A DNA stretch of 64,000 nt from Actinomadura madurae (lineage in GTDB: Bacteria > Actinomycetota > Actinomycetes > Streptosporangiales > Streptosporangiaceae): NCBI RefSeq assembly GCF_900115095.1, contig NZ_FOVH01000009.1:1-64000 (forward strand), written 5' to 3'. How positions within the stretch are numbered: position 1 is the stretch's first letter; each line of letters starts with the position of its first letter. The position numbers and the translations under genes were made by a program. This document shows, piece by piece, positions 60,332 to 64,000 of this stretch. The notes under the pieces are model-generated. The model saw only the letters and a list, made by a program, of their open reading frames with translations, did not search any database and was not told where the DNA came from.

Positions 60332-62700
60332 GTGCCGACACGGTTCGCGGGCCTGGAGGGCGCTCCCGCCCCGCCGCCCACGGTCCCGCCCGGCCCCTTT
60401 GGCCGTCATCTCGTGAGCGCTGACGTCGACGAGATCGAGGCGGCGATGCGCCGGGTCTGGCCAGGTGGCCGTGACTCCGAGCGGAGACGGGCCCGCGGAG
60501 CCCGCCTTCTCTTGGAGCACCTCAGCGGTGTCCCGGGAGAGACCTGGCAGCATCGGTGGGAGGCCAGCGGGCTCAACGAAGCGGACCAGCCGGTCAACGT
60601 GATGATCCCCGGCGGCCAGGCGCGCAAAGAAATCTGCACCGGCACGGCCTGCCTGTTCGCCCTGCGCGTCATCCGCCCGTCGTTGCTGGCTCTGCGGTCG
60701 ACCCGGTTTGCCGGCTTCGGCGGACGGTTTCTGGAAGCTCAAAGCGACTCGCTGCTGGAGGAGTTCTGGAAGCGCGTCCAGGACCAGCCGGTGCATCCGA
60801 TGCACCACACCGCAGCGTTGTTCGACGTCGCGGTCGCGTTGACCACCCAGGGCATCGCCTTGACAGACCTGACGCCCGAGGCGTTCCTGCACTACATCTG
60901 GCAGTCTCGCGATCAAGGACTGACTATGAAGGCCCGCGGCAAGCAGAACCGCGGTCAGTTCCCCGGCCAGCTCGCTTGGCCGATCCTGCACGAGATGGGC
61001 CTGTTCCCCTCCACCGCACCGGCGACAGTGCGCGCGGCCGTGCTCCCAAGACGGCGGACGCTGGAAGAACTCGTCGACCGCTATGCCATCCAGCACCAGG
61101 GAGTGCGGCAGCTGATCCTGGACTACCTGGCCCGGCGCCGCAGCGAACTGGACTACAGCTCCCTCGACCAGCACGCCCGATCCCTGGCCGGGGCGTTCTG
61201 GGCCAAGATCGAAGCCCTCTCACCCGGGCAGCCCGACCTGCGCATCGACGCGGACCTCTACGAACGGTGGCGCGAGGCGCTCAACATCCGCGAAGACGGC
61301 CAGGGCAAGCGGCACGAGGTCGAACGCATCCTGCGCACAGTGCGCTCCTTCTACCTTGACCTGCACAGCTGGGCGGTCGCGGAACCCGAAACATGGGCGC
61401 CGTGGGTCGCTCCCTGCCCGATCCCCGACAACGCGCTGCGCGGGCTCACCGTCCGCAAGCGGCGCACCAAGGAACGCATCGACGACCGGATCCGCCGCCA
61501 ACCCCTGCTACCCACCCTGGTGGCGCACCTGGAAGACCGCTACCACCACCTGCGCGGGCTCCTGCAACACGCCTCCCCGCTCCCTCCTGGCGTGACCTTC
61601 ACCCTCGACGGAGGCGTGTACCAGCGGATCTGGACTGCCGGTGACGAGCGGCGGCAACGCCACGGCGGGCAGGCCAACGTCCGGGTCCGCGACATGACCG
61701 CCGACAGGGACCTGAACCTCACCGTCGCCTAGGAGCTGGCCTTCTGGGAATGGGCAACCACGGAGGTCCTGAGGCACAGCGGTGTCCGGGTCGAGGAACT
61801 TCTCGAGCTCACCCACCTCAGCATCCGCCAATACCAGCGTCCCAACGGGGACGTTATCGCGCTGCTGGTCATCGCCCCGTCCAAGACCGACCGCGAGCGG
61901 GTCATCCCGATGTCGGCGAGCTCTTCGCGGTCATCGCCGCCGTCGTCCGCCGACACACCGACGGTGGCCGGACCATACCGCTCATTCAACGCTACGACCA
62001 GCACGAACGCCGGATGAGTGAGCCGATGCCGTTCCTGTTCCAACGTCAGCTCGGCACCGTCCGCCGCGTCATCTCGCCCGCCACCGTCCTGGTCATGCTC
62101 CGCCGACGCTGCGCCGAACTGGCCGAGGACCACCCAGATTTCCAGACAGCCGGCTTTACCCCACACGACTTCCGCAGACTGCTGGCCACCGAGCTGGTCA
62201 ACAACGGGCTTCCCATCCATATCGGCGCAGCCCTACTCGGGCATTTGAACCTTCAAACAACTCGCGGATACGTCGCGGTGTTCAACGAAGACCTCGTCCG
62301 CCACTACCAGGCCTACCTCGACCGCCGCCGCCAGGCCCGACCGGCCGATGAGTACCGTCGGGTGACCGAGACTGAATGGTCCGGGTTCGAAGAACACTTC
62401 GACCAGCGCAAAGTAGAGCTCGGAGGGTGCGCCCGGCCCTACGGGACACCTTGCCAGCATGAGCACGCCTGCCTGGGATGCCCCATGATCAACATCAACC
62501 CGAAGATGCTTCCCCGCCTCGACGAGGTCGAGGCCGACCTCCTGACCCGCCGGGCCCGCGCCGAGACTGAGGGCTGGCTCGGCGAGATCGAAGGCCTCGA
62601 CCTCACCCTCACCTTCCTGCGCCAGAAGCGGGACCAGACCCGCCGGCTCGCCAAGGTCGCCCCGCTCAACCTCGGCATGCCAGGCATGCCTTCCACATGA
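60332..62700 (+). pseudogene. Third, large recombinase of the trio (TnpB/RitC-like), amber codon plus frameshift
   Basis: From 60332 the frame covers a long N-terminal region (KARGKQNRGQFPGQLAWPIL, RSFYLDLHSWAVAEPETWAP) up to DRDLNLTVA, then TAG at 61730-61732 where GAG would be expected, then in frame ELAFWEWATTEVLRHSGVRV, EELLELTHLSIRQYQRP and KTDRERVIPMS. Near 61915 one base is missing and the rest is in another frame: GELFAVIAAVVRRHTDGGRT, FTPHDFRRLLATELVNNGLP, LGHLNLQTTRGYVAVFNEDL, with a Cys-rich tail (CARPYGTPCQHEHACLGCPM). The repaired protein would be ~790 residues, the size of the large partner in such trios. Confidence 0.8.
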
Positions 62701-62927
62701 CGGGGGTTGAGGAACCCAGGAACAGTAAGCTCTCGCCGAGAACGATCTTGGATAGGCGGGCGATCGGAACGTTCGCTTTGTGACGTGTTGGTCGCTCAGG
62801 GGTGGACTATCTACTGCCCGGTGGCCACGCCCTCCACATTTCGGGCTACCTGCCGGGTGGGTTCGGGTGGGCCGGGATGGGGTGTTTGTGGACCTTGGCC
62901 AGCGCGGTGCGGGGCATCGGCGTCAAG

Positions 62928-64000
62928 ATGGCGATCATGGGTAAGGGCAAGGGCTGGTGGCCGTGGCTGGCGGTCCTGGCGGCGGTGGCCGGAGTGCTGG
63001 CGCTGGCCGGGTGGACCTTCGAACCGCTGCTGTTCGGCAAGGACAAGGACTGGCTGGAGGAGGCGGCGAACCGCGCGCAGTTGACCGGGGGGCTCCTGCT
63101 CGGCGCCGCAGTGGCCCTGGTCACCACGGTGCGTTGGGCCCGGCAGCGCTCCCGCCGACTCGGCGCCGCACCGGCCGCGGACACCCTGGCACAGGCCAAG
63201 CAGGTGCTGGCCGAGCTGGTGGACCAGCAGTGGAAGCAGGAGGCGCGGCTGCGGTCGCTGGATGACCCCGACCCGATCCCGGTGCGGTGGCGGACCCCGG
63301 ACGCGGCCGAGCTGATGGACCACGCCGTCAACATCGACCCGTCCGCCGGGCCGCCCGGTGGGCCTGCGGGTGGATCGGCGCGGTTGTGGTGGGCGGCCTC
63401 CAGCGCCGACATCGGCGCGCTGGCCGACCGTTTCCGCCGCACCCGGCGGCGCCGGCTGGTGATCCTGGGCGGACCGGGCACCGGCAAGACCACCCTGGCG
63501 CTGCAGCTGCTGCTGCATCTGCTGGCCACCCGCACCGCCGATGAGCCGGTACCGATACTGCTGCCGGTGGCGGGCTGGGACACCCGACGCCATCCCCGCC
63601 TGCAGGACTGGATCGCCGACCGGCTCACCGGCGACTATCCGGCGCTGCGCGCACCCGAGCTGGGCGCCGAGGTGGCACGGGCCCTGGCCGGGCGCGGGCA
63701 CATCCTGCCGGTCCTGGACGGGCTGGACGAGCTGCCCCCACCCGCCCACACCGCGGTGATCACCGCGCTGAACCGCTCCCTGGGCGGAGACGACCAGCTC
63801 ATCCTCACCAGCCGCACCACCGAGTTCACCGCCGCGATCAGCGCCGCCGGGGACGTGATCACCTCCGCCGCCGTGCTGGAACCACGCCCGCTCACGCCCG
63901 CGGCCGCCGCCGACCACCTCACTCGCTGCCTGCCGCCCTCCCCCGGACCGGCCTGGCAGCAGACCCTGACCGCGCTGCGCGCCACACCCCCCGCCGGTCA
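62928..64000 (+). CDS. Membrane-anchored NACHT NTPase (5' part, runs off the window)
   Basis: An open frame continues to the window edge. Two hydrophobic segments near the N-terminus (WWPWLAVLAAVAGVLALAGW; LTGGLLLGAAVALVTTVRWA) are followed by a linker and a NACHT domain: Walker A GGPGTGKT (residues 181-188), the Walker B/NACHT motif LPVLDGLDELPPP and sensor ILTSRTTEF. NACHT proteins are STAND ATPases; some are antiphage sensors, while many actinobacterial ones are of unknown role. The start is uncertain: ATG 62928 is used, ATG 62937 and GTG 62907 are also in frame, and none has a strong SD. The C-terminal sensor/effector part lies outside the window. No gene is seen in 62701-62927. Confidence 0.75.
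   Translation, partial: MAIMGKGKGWWPWLAVLAAVAGVLALAGWTFEPLLFGKDKDWLEEAANRAQLTGGLLLGAAVALVTTVRWARQRSRRLGAAPAADTLAQAKQVLAELVDQQWKQEARLRSLDDPDPIPVRWRTPDAAELMDHAVNIDPSAGPPGGPAGGSARLWWAASSADIGALADRFRRTRRRRLVILGGPGTGKTTLALQLLLHLLATRTADEPVPILLPVAGWDTRRHPRLQDWIADRLTGDYPALRAPELGAEVARALAGRGHILPVLDGLDELPPPAHTAVITALNRSLGGDDQLILTSRTTEFTAAISAAGDVITSAAVLEPRPLTPAAAADHLTRCLPPSPGPAWQQTLTALRATPPAG

Overview
The window is very GC-rich actinobacterial DNA. The RpoB N-terminus at the left edge, the many GTG/TTG starts, the leaderless promoters (a -10 box 6-7 nt before the start codon) and the gene families suggest a Streptosporangiales organism, probably Actinomadura-like. That placement is an inference; nothing here proves the genus.

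Region 1 (1-28.1 kb) is a conserved, intact arm. It starts with the 5' end of rpoB, which has its own promoter and is not preceded by rplL. Next come an ArsR-arsenate reductase fusion with a VOC protein and a divergent APC permease, an AI-2E-type exporter, an HTH/DUF4180 pair, a secreted GH3 glycosidase and a secreted esterase. A hydrolase/WYL-regulator pair and a GNAT enzyme follow, then the holin-like/DUF3618/YihY membrane operon and an SDR. An RNA-repair pair (RNA ligase plus HD-polynucleotide kinase) comes next. The rest reads as an antibiotic and stress defence neighbourhood: MFS exporter plus virginiamycin-B-lyase-like propeller under a divergent TetR, a NarL-type two-component system, an AviRb/AviRa-like 23S rRNA methyltransferase pair, and an OmpR two-component system divergent from an MMPL exporter.

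Region 2 (28.1-47.9 kb) is an accessory, decaying zone. Two intact secreted hydrolases (tripeptidyl-aminopeptidase-like and D-Ala-D-Ala carboxypeptidase-like) are followed by many broken genes: an ISL3 transposase, a flavin reductase, a LivG ATPase, an aldehyde dehydrogenase, a polyamine-type binding lipoprotein and its permease, a TAT amidohydrolase, an AraC domain, IS110 pieces, a Stealth phosphotransferase, a TetR and a CrtI-like oxidoreductase. Two large genes remain intact: a 1012-residue fusion of an amino-alcohol kinase, a degenerate M23 domain and a class-III aminotransferase/phospho-lyase, and a DUF3556 membrane protein.

Region 3 (48.083-55.161 kb) is a complete Tn3-family transposon with 37-bp inverted repeats (one mismatch). 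It carries a tyrosine recombinase just inside the left end, a small membrane protein, a GntR-ABC ATPase-permease operon with a perfect 10-bp inverted-repeat operator, and the 1000-residue transposase. It has split a small unknown gene.

Region 4 (55.2-64 kb) holds a coiled-coil protein divergent from a tyrosine recombinase. A decayed trio of tyrosine recombinases (RIT/Tn554-like) follows, and then the 5' part of a membrane-anchored NACHT NTPase that runs off the right edge. Several of the frameshifts in regions 2-4 lie in C or G homopolymers. They may be genuine decay or assembly errors, and raw reads would be needed to tell.
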